NCBI RefSeq assembly: GCF_041146795.1
Contig: NC_135170.1
Span: 19,586,033 to 19,650,032, forward strand
Length of the DNA: 64,000 bases
Source of the DNA: Maylandia zebra
Lineage: Eukaryota > Chordata > Actinopteri > Cichliformes > Cichlidae
Direction of reading: 5' to 3'
How positions within the stretch are numbered: the stretch's first letter is position 1; every line of letters begins with the position of its first letter. Position numbers and translations under genes: made by a program. Below, piece by piece: positions 32,542-43,631 of this stretch. A model generated the notes under the pieces. The model made no database searches. It worked only from the letters and a program-made list of their open reading frames with translations, and was not told where the DNA came from.

Positions 32542-33474
32542 GAAACTGAAACTGACCAAAACCAGAGCAAAAGTCCCACAAAAAGGGTGCAAAAAGCCCA
32601 TGAAAGGCACTAAAGCTCCGGAGATAGTTCTCAAAACTTTCTGGGGGCCGACCTGGAGGGTGACGGCACAAAAGTCCACAGTTAATTAGTTCGGGGGGCC
32701 GTCCTGGGGGTCGATAGCATAGCAGTTCATAGTTCAAAGGTTCCGGGGGCCGGCCACGAGTCCAACGGTGGTGACGGAGCAGATCAGGGGGCCGACCATG
32801 TGGAAGGTGGCAGTGGCGAAGCAGGCATGGCTGGCCACACTCGGGTGGCTTGGCTCGTGGCCGGCGGCGACATGGACGAGACGAGACCTGTCGGGCGGCT
32901 TGGCAGGCGGTCGATGGCGGCGTGGGCCTGCATGAAGGCCCTCGGGTTGCTTGGCTGGTGGTCGATGGCGTAGACAAGACTTCACAGGTGTCTTGGCAGG
33001 TGGTCGACGTTAGTGTGGATGTGGACGTGACCCCTCGGGTGGTTTGGTGGGTTTCCGTGGACAGGCTGTTTTGACAGGCCCCGGAAACAGCCATGCTGGA
33101 CGTGGCTTGGCAGGCGAGACGAGTAGAGGCGTGGCGTCGACCTCTGGCTGGGTCGTAGCAGGCGAGACGAGCAGAGGCGTGGCGTCGACCTCTGGCTGGG
33201 TTGTAGCAGGCGAGACGAGCAGAGGCGTGGCGTCGACCTCTGGCTGGGTCGTGGCAGGCGAGACGAACAGAGGCGTGGCGTCGACCTCTGGCTGGCTCGA
33301 GGCAGGACCAGGCGTGGCAGGACCAGATAGTGGTGGCGCTGCAGGTGACGGCGTGGAAGCCGCAGGTGGTGGCGCTGCAGCAGATGTGGCAGGATGCTGG
33401 ACGGGCTCGGCTGGACCTCCAGCTGGCGTGGCATGAGGCTGGACGGGCTCCTCGGGAGTACTTAAATAACACAT
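32542..33474 (-). other. GC-rich, proline-rich tract upstream of LTR
   Basis: The G+C content rises sharply here. Two overlapping minus-strand frames are open (33474-33010 and 33472-32534). The former is rich in Pro/Ala with 16-aa repeats and gives PEEPVQPHATPAGGPAEPVQ-like sequence. Its position directly upstream of a minus-strand LTR suggests the 3' internal region of a gypsy-type element, truncated at about 33475. I do not recognise a domain, and it need not encode a protein. Confidence 0.45.
33112..33303. repeat. 48-bp minisatellite, four copies
   Basis: Four copies of a 48-bp unit (AGGCGAGACGAGCAGAGGCG start, CTCTGGCTGG inside). On the minus strand it encodes a 16-aa unit of the QPEVDATPLLVSPATT type. 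Copies differ at only a few bases. Confidence 0.95.
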
Positions 33475-33957
33475 CTGGGAAAATTTCTAAAAATAAGGCT
33501 GTAGTGTAGGCAAAACAGTAGCTGAAACACAGTAGCTATGAGTCAGAAGCCAAAACAGTCCCACATTGATAACTGTGTTATGTCAACGTCATAGAATTTT
33601 ATTACACATATATAAAAGGTGTACAATAGTCCAGCAGTCTTATGTCCATTTTTCTTGGGCCGAGAGGCTAGTACGTGGGTACTCCCACAAAGCCCTGTTT
33701 TTCTGAAAACTATGTGAGCCGTTGAAAAGACATTAGTTTTTTGCTTGATTAGGATCTGAGCTGATTCTGATGATGATCCTAACGAGTTTGCAACTACATG
33801 GTAAGCACATTATGGAGCCACCAAAAAATATCAGCAGTTAAGGAGTATTTTTAGATATCTCCGAATAATAGCATACATCTCCTCAAATCAATCACAGAGA
33901 GGTTGGTTAGTTGGAGGTGAAAGTGTATATTTTACACAGGGCTCTGTATTGTCACAG
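33475..33957. other. Unassigned stretch
   Basis: No recognisable ORF or element. It joins the truncated GC-rich tract to the decayed BEL copy and may contain remains of that element's 3' end. Confidence 0.3.
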
Positions 33958-36900
33958 CAGGGCTGCTTCGGCCTCAAAAGGTCCAAAGTAGTCTATGCCC
34001 ACATTTGTGAATGGTGGTTTGTCAGGCATCAGGCGATCTTGTGGCAAGTTTGCCATTCTTTATTCACCAGGTTTTGCAGATGTCCTTTGACATGTTACAC
34101 ACTTTGACAGGATCTTTCTTATTGCTGAATTTGCCTGGGGAATCTAGATTCTTTCTCTCAGCCTGGATAATGTATAATTCCTTCCTACATGGCCTGTTTC
34201 TTGGTGAATGTGTCTCAGAATCAAAGTAGAAACATGAGGATCAATGGATGCTTAATGTCAGCAGGTAGTGCAGACTCGTGCAACCTGCCGCCAACCCTTA
34301 AAATTCCATCCTGGATAAAAAGATCAACCTTCGCAATGTGACTGCTCCTTTTAAACTTGTCACCTTCATGAAGACTTGCAAGTTCTTCTGCAAAGCTTTG
34401 ATTTTGACAAAACTCAATCTCAGTTTCTCCTATTGCAACATCTGCAGTAGTGAGCGATAATAATACATGATTTGAACTGCTGCATTTGACCTGCAACCTT
34501 TTCGACTTTCCTTTTGCAGCTTTCACAGCCACTTGCTTGTGACACGAGAAGCTTACGATGTGCACTTAACCTGCGAAGCAGCTGCTTGAACATAAGTATC
34601 CAGGAAGATGCCTTTTTTACACGGCACCAGTCTGAGTAGTGATCAGTTTGTTTAGTGGGTTTTCATGTATTTCTGTAACATCCACACTCATTGCCTCTTT
34701 GACTTCGACATAATTTTTTTTGGTGTTTTTTTAATGTCCGGTGGAATTGGTCAATTTTTTAAATCTTTTGTCAAAAACTCTGGCCCAGCAATCCAGTTTG
34801 GACACTTCATAAATGTGTCTGTGTTTATTCCTCTTGAAGCGTGGTCAGCAGGGTTTAATTCAGAGTTCACATCCACTGACTTGGTTTTGTGTTGTCTCTA
34901 AAAAGTGACACTCTATTTTCTACAAATGTCTTAAATCTGATGTTCTCACGGAAGATGTACTTTAAAACAGTGGTACTATCAGACCAAAACACAGATTCCT
35001 ATTTGTGGCATTTGCAGATCCTTTCTCATGAGATTGTAAATTTTTACAGCAACTGCAGCTGCTGTCAACTCGAGACGTGTAATTGTTATCTACTTCAGAG
35101 GAGACAATCTGGACTTGCCAATGATGAATGAGCAGTGAGTTTCTCTTTTCTGGTTTGTGATACGGAGGTAAGTAACGACTCCATAACCTCTCTCACTGGC
35201 ATCAGCGAAGTGGTGTAATTGTGCAGATATGACCACTCCAAATCCAGCAGGTTTCAAACACCTGTTGATGGCAAAGCCATGAAGTTTAGGAAGCTTTGAA
35301 TGCCAAACCTGTGACCTTTGAGCCAGTTCAGCTGGGATTTCCTCATCCCATGAGATCTTCCTGCCACATAGCTCTCGCGGAAAGATTTTTGCTGGAAGAA
35401 TGACAGGAGACAGAATGCCCATATATTACACTTATAAATGAGAGGATGCCTCGCCTTGTCTTTGGCATAGGTTTGTCATTTATCCTGATCTTAAATACAT
35501 CTGTCTCTTTGCACCAGTTCACTCCTAGGACTCTTTCATCAGATAATGCATCATGTCTCAAATCCAAATCTTTAATCTCTTTTCCTCTTCCCTTTTCAGG
35601 GATGGAAGCAAGGACAACTCTACTGTTGCTCATCCACTTTGTTAAGTGAAATCCTCCACTCTCACACAATGGAGTCAGGTCCCTGACCATAGTACATGCC
35701 TATGTTTAATCTGAAACAGACAGAAGACAATCATCTACATAAAAGTTGTTCAGAACAGCGTTAACTGCTGCTAGTGGCATTTTTTCTTTAGTGTTTTCTG
35801 CTGCTTTCTTCAGTGCATAGTTTGCACAGCTCGTGGAGGATGTTGGCCCAAACAGGTGCACCATTAGTTTTGTATTCAAGCAGAGGTTCATTCAAGTTCC
35901 CATTTAGCCATCAGAGAAAACACAAAAGATCACTGTCCTCTGGAGGTACTCGCACCTGGTGATACATAGCTTCTATGTCTGACATCAAGGCAATGGGATC
36001 CCACCTAAACCTTGTTAGTACTCCAATCAGTGTCTTCATTAGGTCTGGACTCAGTTCAGCTCTCTGTCAGAAGAAGTAGAGCAAGAATCTCTCTTGAGAG
36101 GGCCATTGATAACCCAACTCAGGACTGTTCGGACAGCATATGGACCGTTATCTTTGCTATGAATAATCTCCCATGGTTCCATAACCTTGTGAACATCACA
36201 CACTATCAAAAGTCCAATGTCTGCATCTGAATGTGGGAACTTGATTTGCTGAAGATGTGGCCACCTTTTTAAGTCATCCTGTGTAGGGATGTTCTCTCTA
36301 GACACTGGAATGTCTGCATGAGTGTAAATGTCAGGAAGATCTATATAGGTGTTCTCATATAAACCACACGCTTCTAATCCTGATAGGTTGTAGCTTCTCA
36401 CCAACTTTTCCTGTCCCATTGTGTGAAGCATGAATTTTGTCTTCTTACCTTCTACACCAAGTTGTCTCATCAGCTTCTCTGAACAGATGGCTCCCATTGT
36501 CCATGAACGCATAAGTCTCAATTAACTTATTGCTTTTCTTTAACTTAACCCACACAGGAACGATTGATAACACATGACTGTCTTTTCCGGCCCCTGTGGT
36601 TCCACAAATTCTGCCTGAAAAGTGTGTTTCATCACTTGTCGTGGGAATGTCAGAGACATTTCTCTGGATGCACACATCTGCCTTACTGTCTTACAAGTAT
36701 GCTCCCTTGTCCAGTGAAGCATACTTGTATGTCTCTTAGAGCAGTACTCACACAATGACCTTTTCTTACAGTCCTTACTCAGATGACCTTGTGTCAGACA
36801 TGTAAAGCTTTGCTTTGCTTTAAGGAACTCTAGTCTTTCTTTGTAAGGCTGATTTCTGACCTTTTGACGTTCTGCAAGTTTATGCAGTTTTTCACAGTAT

Positions 36901-37620
36901 ATGCATGGCTTCTGGAAGTCACTGGTAGTGTGACAAGAAGCACTTTTATTAATTTGAGGTGATCTTTCATGTGCAACTTGTATTACACTTGTAGCAAATG
37001 TGCTTCCCCTTTGCCTGGATGATCTTTTCATTCTCACATTTGTTGATGACTTTGCTTTATCTTCAGCATCCTTAATGTTACCAAACAAAGGATCTGCAGC
37101 TATTTTTACTTGTCTGCTTATGAATGTGACCAGATTTGAGAACTTTGCTCTCCTTCCACTTGTTTCTTGAATGTCAAAAGCAGAAACTCTCCTCATTTCT
37201 CTCATTCTGTATGTTAGTCTAGAGACAATAACTCTGAGGTTTGTGGGGATCTCCATTTTATGCAGTTGACTGATGTCTTGCATTGCATTGTTACAACCGG
37301 TGAGAAAAAGTAAATAGCTATGAAGAGCCTTTGCATCATCTGTTTTGATTTGTGGCCAATCAAATGCTCTGTTCATGTAGGCAGTTGCAATTCTCACCAT
37401 AATGACAAAACAGCAACTTTCTTGCCTTACTGTAGCCGTGTTGTGGATTCATGTGCTGACAACTTCTTAGCAAATCTCTGGGTACACCTCTGGTAAACTG
37501 TTCAAGGTATACTTTTGTGCCCTCTTGGCCAGTCCCGCTACTGCAGCTCTGTGCCCTGGGCCTGGGACCTGCAGGTCTTCATCTGCCATCTTTGCTCCTT
37601 TTACACAACTTCTTATTAAA
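33958..37620 (-). pseudogene. Decayed BEL/Pao retrotransposon
   Basis: Collinear minus-strand remains of a second, different BEL element, broken by stops and frameshifts. Gag region 37400-36690 (AFDWPQIKTDDAKALHSY; knuckle-like CIYCEKLHKL and CLTQGHLSKDC), protease region about 36600-36480 (TYAFMDNGS), pre-RT about 36240-36090 (NGPYAVRTVLSWVI), RT about 35890-35700 with FYVDDCL, RT connection about 35690-35350, RNase H about 35260-35130 (HHFADASERGYG), an integrase N-terminal piece about 34330-34230 (ILRVGGRLHESALP) and integrase core start about 34010-33965 (DYFGPFEAE). No LTRs were found. It shares domain order but clearly diverges from the intact BEL nearby, so it is an older family member rather than a recent copy. 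Confidence 0.88.
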
Positions 37621-38340
37621 CAAGTGTTCATGAAACACTTGGTCTATGACACAAAACTGAGGCTTTCGTAACACTGTCACTGACTTATATGTAAGAAGTT
37701 GAGTATCGTAATTGTTCAATTTTGGCACGACTTGTAGCTTGGCAGCATGTCATAGTCCAAAACGTTATCCATGGAAGCTTATTTCTTTTCATCTTAGATT
37801 CTTCATGCACACAGCTCTGTACACTTAACTGACTTGCTGTATCCAACTTTGGACGAGCTCAAATCGATGCAGTCGTCTCGCTCTGGAGCAGGATGGTTTT
37901 ACTTAATGTAGTGGCTTTCTTAATTTCTTCTTGGAGTTGTCTATTTTTCTTATATCTAAAATAACACTCTGGATGGACAAGAGACTGTTTTATGTGTTGG
38001 TTTGTGCAACAACGACGGTAAAACCATCGTGTCGCACCATATCCTTTTGAGGCTTTTCAAAATAAAACATTGAATAACTATAAATGGAGCGAACACCTTG
38101 GATGTATCTAGCTGCAGACCTTGTTTATTGCGTTGTAAGTAAGGAAGTAAAATAAGTTGATACTATGAGCTGAGCTGCCCTCGCCCATTGTTTTCAATGA
38201 AGTAGTATCTCAGGATTGATGATGCGTCAGGTGTCAGCGTGGTAACTACTGTCAATGAAGAGTCTCCTCTGTCCAGAGTCAGGATCAGTATAACATGTGA
38301 GGTTGTCAGAGCTGAGGGTATAAGCAAAACTGTCAATTTA
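37621..38340. other. Unassigned stretch, partly duplicated at 54540-54700
   Basis: No gene seen. The part around 38090-38230 (GAGCTGCCCT... then ATGAAGTAGTAT) aligns with 54560-54690, showing it belongs to the duplicated gene neighbourhood rather than to the BEL element. Confidence 0.45.
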
Positions 38341-38344
38341 CTAG

Positions 38345-38505
38345 TTGTCTACATCCCTACTCTCAACCTATGGTCACGAGCTTTGAGTAGTGACCGAAAG
38401 AACGAGACTGCAGAAATAAGCTTTTTGTAAAAGGTGGTTGGCCTCTCCCTTACAAATAGGAAGAGGAGTTCAGTCACTTGAGAGGGGCTCACAGTCTGAC
38501 CACAA
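38345..38505 (+). pseudogene. RTE-like LINE fragment (RT C-terminal region)
   Basis: Conceptual pieces YIPTL, AEISFL and VVGLSLTNRKRSSV, in more than one frame and with in-frame stops, match a reverse transcriptase C-terminal segment common in fish RTE-type LINEs. Only about 160 bp remain. Confidence 0.5.
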
Positions 38506-38885
38506 AAAACGTTGTGTGCTCCTTCCTGCTGCAGGCTGAGGTCTGTTGTTGTGTTTGTGAGAGGAATACTTTTCCTCAGAAACAATAAAGAAAAACAGTC
38601 AAAGACAAGAAAAGTCACCTTGTGGTTTTCTGATCTTCCTCAGCTGGAATCATCAGCACTGCTTCCATCAGTCAGCTCATGTCATTTTCTTCCACAGAAA
38701 ACTCTCTGATCTCCTTCAGCAGGTTGGTAGTGAGCTGATATGTATGCTCTGGATTAGACCTCATACGCTGATTTTCATGTCTCATAATGCTGTGTGATGC
38801 ACATTTGGTCTGTTATCAATGCCTCAATTTGCTCCTTGACTGTAATTATAATAAAATCCTTGTTACTTCTCTTATTGTCGGCCAC
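38505..38885 (-). pseudogene. Relic of the signal-peptide gene family
   Basis: About 380 bp aligned by eye to the C-terminal half of the gene at 56728-57657: the CAGCACTGCTTC block, the CTCATAATGCTGTGTGAT block and the ATTATAAT...CTTGTTACTT block occur in the same order and spacing. No open frame remains and the 5' half is missing. Its downstream flank (38890-39120) also matches the 3' flank of the paralogue at 49400-50180. Confidence 0.75.
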
Positions 38886-39109
38886 ATATCTTATCTGCTG
38901 TTTTTTATACACTAAGTTGTGAATCATGAAAGTCCTGCAACAAACAGTCAGAGATGGATTTGAATCAAGTGAATCGTGTTGGTTTTAGGTCAGCAGATCT
39001 CCAGGAAATTTGTATTATTGAAAACATTAACTATTATATCAAATACGACTTTTGTGTCAAGGCAGTTACGACACATCACAAAATGACCATCACACACATG
39101 AAAATATAT

Positions 39110-39115
39110 TTTATT
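39110..39115 (-). promoter_or_regulatory. Candidate poly(A) signal, paralogue 1
   Basis: AATAAA on the minus strand within TTCAATAAAATATATTTTCA. The same block is found downstream of paralogue 2 at 50175-50180, which supports it as the shared 3' end. Confidence 0.5.
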
Positions 39116-39333
39116 GAACAGTGTTTTCAAAACTACAGGAATAATCAAACTTCTACACTCTGCACCATAATGAAGTATATTATACTTAATAAGACCAGAT
39201 TATTGCAGTGCATTAAATTTTATTGTGTTTTTATATAATATTTGTTATTCATAAGTAGATTTTTCTTATTGAAAAACATGCAACAAATTCCTTTCTCAAT
39301 GTTTTTTCGGGTCATGAACGGATTAATGGCATT

Positions 39334-40356
39334 TCAATTCATGTCAGTGGGGAAAATTGCTTTGACATACGAATGATTTGACTTATTAGCTCCGTCACGA
39401 AACAAATTAAAGTCGTGAGACAAGGCACCACTGTATATAATAAGAAAGACTGAAAAAATTATTGTTAGAAAACAACAACAGAATAAACACTGAACCCGGT
39501 TTTTCTCATTGCACCTGTCTCTTCGTGAGGGAGATGTGTAATGCCAAGGATCAGAGTTGTACGTGTCCAGGATGACAGAGTCACCATTTTCCCTGCTCTC
39601 TGGGATATTGACCACAACATAACTTTGTGTGTTGCTTCTTGGTGCTGGCTGACGTCTGTTGTTGCGTTTGTGAGAGGAATATTTTTCTGGGATCACAATA
39701 AACAACAACAGTCCAACACAAGCGAGGTCCCCCCACATGTTTCTTATCTCTGATAGCTGGGAGTCATGAACTCTGTTTCTGAGAGCCAGTGAGTTGATGT
39801 TATTGAGATGCAAGGAAAACTTTCTCAACACTCTTAGAAGGCAGGTAGTGACCCGATATGTATGTTGTGGATCATACTCTGTCCCTCGAGCTTCATATGG
39901 CTCATAATGCTGTGTGATATAGACTTGGTCTATTGTCCGTACTGCGTTGCGCCCCCTGACTCTAATTATAATGCGAGCCCTGTTACTTTCCTCAGTGTCC
40001 GACTCCACGACATAATCTGGAAGTTCCAGTGATGCATCTTGGTAGATGTTACCGACAGTGTAGTATCGGTATCCCCTGGGCAGTGGGTCTAACAGCTGTT
40101 CATCGTTGCGATAATGATGTGAGCCATAATCACCACGGTTTGGGTCAAAGGTCAGCAGGATGATGTTGTTATTGTCAAAGTCAACTGTGGTTGCAAACCA
40201 GTGGAGCAAGCAGAGGCTGTACTCGGGCACAGACTGGCCAAAGCCTACTGACCTCAGATCAGTGATTGAGTTGAGCGCTCGTCTTACAGCTGACACAGAG
40301 CTGAAGGTCAGGAGGAGAGCCACACAGCAGCTCATCATTCTTCCAAACATCTTCAT
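39334..40356 (-). CDS. Paralogue 1: predicted membrane protein, unknown family
   Basis: 340 aa if begun at the second in-frame Met cluster (MKMFGRMM), which I prefer because TCTCTACAG, a splice acceptor, lies immediately upstream; the longer frame reads into the intron. It shows a signal peptide (CCVALLLTFSSVSA), an ectodomain of about 180 aa with family blocks DLRSVGFGQSVPE, DYGSHHYRN, RARIIIRVR and QVYITQHYEPYE, a first hydrophobic segment near 204-222 (LACVGLLLFIVI), a polar stretch, and a second near 289-312 (CCCFLTIIFSVFLIIYSG). The ectodomain is cysteine-poor. The C-terminus extends about 28 residues past the last segment, longer than in paralogue 3. No known domain recognised; function unknown. 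A non-coding first exon lies at about 41295-41400, and poly(A) signal candidate at 39110. Confidence 0.8.
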   Translation of the reverse strand: MKMFGRMMSCCVALLLTFSSVSAVRRALNSITDLRSVGFGQSVPEYSLCLLHWFATTVDFDNNNIILLTFDPNRGDYGSHHYRNDEQLLDPLPRGYRYYTVGNIYQDASLELPDYVVESDTEESNRARIIIRVRGRNAVRTIDQVYITQHYEPYEARGTEYDPQHTYRVTTCLLRVLRKFSLHLNNINSLALRNRVHDSQLSEIRNMWGDLACVGLLLFIVIPEKYSSHKRNNRRQPAPRSNTQSYVVVNIPESRENGDSVILDTYNSDPWHYTSPSRRDRCNEKNRVQCLFCCCFLTIIFSVFLIIYSGALSHDFNLFRDGANKSNHSYVKAIFPTDMN

Positions 40357-41294
40357 CCTGTAGAGATTTAAGAAGTCACTGTTTTTATTGTTCATACTTT
40401 ATATTCTGACATTCGTTACATGTTTTTTTTTTACCAGTGAAGCATCAAATGACTATGTGTTGACTGCAAAAAGCGATTAACAGATTATTAATGATTAAGA
40501 CAGCTTTAAATTTATTCCCAGTTTATAATTTGATAGCCATTCAGCCACACAAACTCTGAAACAGGTTTTAATTGTTTGTCTCCTCTCTGGTTTATACCAT
40601 CCATCATGGGTTGGAATTGCATTTTAAAATTTAGCTTTCTTCAGTTGAAATCAAAAGTTACTTTTTTAATATTAGAGTTTACTTTTAATTAAGAGGGTGT
40701 TAAGAGAGGCTTGTTAGTGAGAAATGTTGTTTTCTCAAACAACTTTAACTTTGTGACATAAAGAGAGAAAATCACACTAATAACTTGTATCTGTAACTTG
40801 TTGGCTGAAGCCTCCTGTCAGCTTCAGATAAATAACAGGGAAGGATTGCTCAACACTCAGTTTACAGAGGATTAATTAAACAAAGCAAACTAAGTAATTC
40901 TTTAACAAAGAGGTGAAGCATATTTTATAGCCATGACCAAACATGCTTTTATTTTCCCCACTTATTCATTATACTTTTGTTAACCCAGAGTTTTACTTAT
41001 TTATGTTGTCAGGTTTGGCTCTGGTTTCATGATATTCGCCTCTCCCTTTCTCAGAAAGTTAAACTAATTATATTGTTTAAAACTGTAATACTGCAGATGA
41101 ATAGATCATTTTTATGTGAATGAGTGTGCTTGTAATTTAAGAGAAGGTGGACTAAGTGCAATGTAATTGACTCCATGTTAAACCCACTTCATTGTATCTT
41201 TAAATGTAGAATAAATGCTGCATTAGAGACGAAGGTAAAGTCATGTGAGTGACAGTAAGTAAAAATGAATCCACCAGGAAATGAGAGAACGTAC

Positions 41295-41400
41295 CTGTGT
41301 AAGTCTGCTGCTGCTGTTTGTGTGAGGACAGTCGTAACTCCCTTTATGTTTTGCGTTTCCTGGTAAATGAAACCAGAGCAATAAGCTCCGCTAGTCGTCA
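41295..41400 (-). other. Non-coding exon 1 and promoter block, paralogue 1
   Basis: The sequence CTTACACAG/GTACGT gives a 5' splice site after 41295. The 3' partner is TCTCTACAG/GATG next to the start codon, making an intron of about 937 bp. Exon 1 (GACTGTCCTCACACAAACAG...) and the upstream block TTTCCTGGTAAATGAAACC (plus strand 41356-41374) are conserved in all three paralogues. Exon 1 has no ATG in frame with the CDS. The GAAAC in the block is only a half of an interferon-response-like site, so any regulatory reading is speculative. Confidence 0.65.
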
Positions 41401-42770
41401 AGAGGAAGTTTGATAATCCAGCTATTTAGATGAGGCTATCAAAGAGCAACACCAGTAGTAGTTTAGCAGTCACATAAATGCAAATTATTGATCTTTTTAC
41501 GAGCAGGTTTAGGTCCAAAGTTTGAATATGGACGTGTCTGCCGGACTGCAGGGTGAGAGATTGCAGTAGTGTCTGTAATCTAGAAGCTGGTTACAAATGA
41601 ATTTCAAATAGTGTACAGATGTTTTTAATGGCAGCGTTTTCTTGTATGATTTGTTTGGTAATTCAGGTTTTCATCGTTTAAAGGTGTTCTATCATTGCTG
41701 TCATCATATAATCTTATATCTTTCTGCCGTCATATGTAGAAAGATGTGATTGTGTTACAACTCAAACTTTTTCCCCCCAAAGATTTATTTATTGCTTTTC
41801 CAAAAGTATTTTAAACAAGGAAGACAGAGAAAAATAAAATAAAATAAAGGAGGAAATTGATAAAAATACAACTCAAACTTTTAGTTTCATTATATCAAAT
41901 TTTAACTAAAAGTTTGCGTCATTTTTTATTTGAATGTTTTTACTGAAACATCGGAGGTCAGAGGTCACATTTTCTAGAAGTCTTGTAAATGCAATGACTA
42001 ATTCCACTAGGATTTTATCATTGATACCAGGAGGCTAAGAGGTAACGCTAGCTGCCGCCAGTAGTTTTCCTTTAAAAAAAAAAAGGTCCTTCTTTTATCA
42101 AACTAAAATGTTTAATGGGAGAACTTTATGCGCTGCCCATCCACTGCAGCCTACTCAGCAGTGATTTAAGATGTCTTTCAGTCCTGTCTTTGATTAAATA
42201 TTATTCATGAGCTCCACTTTTTCACTGGACTGCACTCTTTAGACAGAAAAATTAAAAAAAAACCTGTGACGCACAATGCCCACAATGAATCTATGCTTCT
42301 GCGATCATCATGTTTCTGTGCTTTTAAAGTCCTTCAACAGCTGCAAGGAACACTGTCAGTAATTCTGCCCTATAGAAATCGTGTCAGCAGGGTTAAGTAA
42401 ACTGGATTTGCCTGCACCAGCTGGTCCACTGAGTTCTTTTTTCTTCTTCTAAGAAATCTGTGAGACATAAAGGAAAAAATGTAAATGTTGGCATAGATGT
42501 ATTTAAATGAATGGCTACAATAGACCAATGAGTCAGAAGTCAATACTTTAGTAGTGAGTGACGCCATAGAGCTTTATTAAGGACTAAAAAAGGCCTCTAT
42601 GTTGTTATATCAATCCACCTTTAATACTTAACCATGACATCATAAAGGAGGAGGAGTTTACTTTCCAGGCATTTGCTCTTTGTTTACTTGCTGTTCAAAG
42701 TCAACAAAGATCTCAGAGTCAGTGTGTCTGAAGCTGTCAAAATAATGTTACAGGATTAAACCTGATTTGT
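41401..42770. other. Upstream flank shared among paralogues
   Basis: No coding sequence. Blocks such as ATGGCAG(C/T)GTTTTCTTGTA and TTACAGGATTAAACCT recur at 45440-46240, 53560-54100 and 63420-63970, showing that the duplicated unit includes at least 1.3 kb upstream of exon 1. Confidence 0.7.
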
Positions 42771-43205
42771 ACGGTGGCCACTAGAGACAAAGCACACACA
42801 AACTCCAAAACACTTACAAAATCCAAAACACATGTAAACTCCAAAACACAACGGAAGTGCTCCAGGACGCTAGGGGCAGTGTTGAGCTCGATTTGCAAAA
42901 TAAACGGCAAGTTTGTTGCAAACATGGGCTGTATAGGACGCTCTAGTCTCCGTTGCGCTTCCCAGGTTGCCTAGCAACCATGATACTAACCGCTGGAAAC
43001 GTGTCATACAACTTTGTTTGACAGAAATGAAGGAGAACATCTTTTGTTCATTTGTTTGTTTGTTTCTACAAGAGCTTTGTGTGATTTGATAAGTATCTGA
43101 GGCTGAGACCACAGGACAGTTTGCACATGTTTTGGAGTTTGCATGTGTTTTGGAGTTTGCACGTGTTTTGGAGTTTGTACATGCTTTGTCTCTAGGGGCC
43201 ACCGT
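42771..43205. mobile_element. MITE-like element with ~40-bp TIRs
   Basis: Terminal inverted repeats CGGTGGCC-ACTAGAGACAAAGC / GCTTTGTCTCTAGGGGCCACCG, flanked by TA or GTA duplications. Next to each terminus are short tandem units (ACAAACTCCAAAACAC left; TTTTGGAGTTTGCACGTG right, three to four copies). The paralogous flank at 54095-54130 lacks the element, an empty-site control. No ORF; superfamily not assigned. Confidence 0.8.
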
Positions 43206-43262
43206 AGTACCATAACCTCATGAAACATCTCCAAGCAGTAAAGTTTTACAGTCTCTGTAGAT

Positions 43263-43330
43263 CAGGGGTGTCAAACATAAAGCCCAGCTAGGACTCCACT
43301 ACAGCCCAATGAATTTTTACCTTTTAAGCA
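43263..43330. repeat. hAT-type MITE half, left end only
   Basis: Starts CAGGGGTGTCAAAC, a typical hAT MITE terminus, but no matching right end follows. The same truncated start lies at 54175 in the duplicated segment, so the fragment predates the duplication. Confidence 0.5.
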
Positions 43331-43334
43331 TGTT

Positions 43335-43545
43335 TTAATTAGATAGGTCAGAAGGTCGAGTGGTTGCCACATGATCAGAAGGTCAGGGGTTCGAATCCAC
43401 TGAACGGCTACCCTGAGGTACCCCTGAGCAAGATACCGTCCCTACACACTGCTCCCTGCGTGCCTGCCCACTGCTTCACTGAGTGAATGAGTAAAATGGG
43501 GAAAAGTAATTTCCCCACGGGGATCAATACAGCACACATTATTAT
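43335..43545 (+). mobile_element. tRNA-derived SINE
   Basis: Contains a Pol III B box GGTTCGAATCC (43388-43398) with an A-box-like GGTCGAGTGGTT about 35 bp before it, then the body block CCCTGAGCAAGATACCG and a tail with GGGGAAAAGTAATTTCCCCA. This matches V-SINE/tRNA-type SINEs of fish. Boundaries are approximate. Confidence 0.7.
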
Positions 43546-43631
43546 TTAATTATCTGCTATAGAAATTCATCTTTTCCCTCCCAAAACTGATTCTGTTTAT
43601 TTGCTTTTAAACACTGACAAAATGTTAGTTA

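Noticed and set aside
41356-41374. Interferon-response element in the promoter block
   Set aside because: Only one GAAAC half-site is present; the two-site ISRE consensus is not met.
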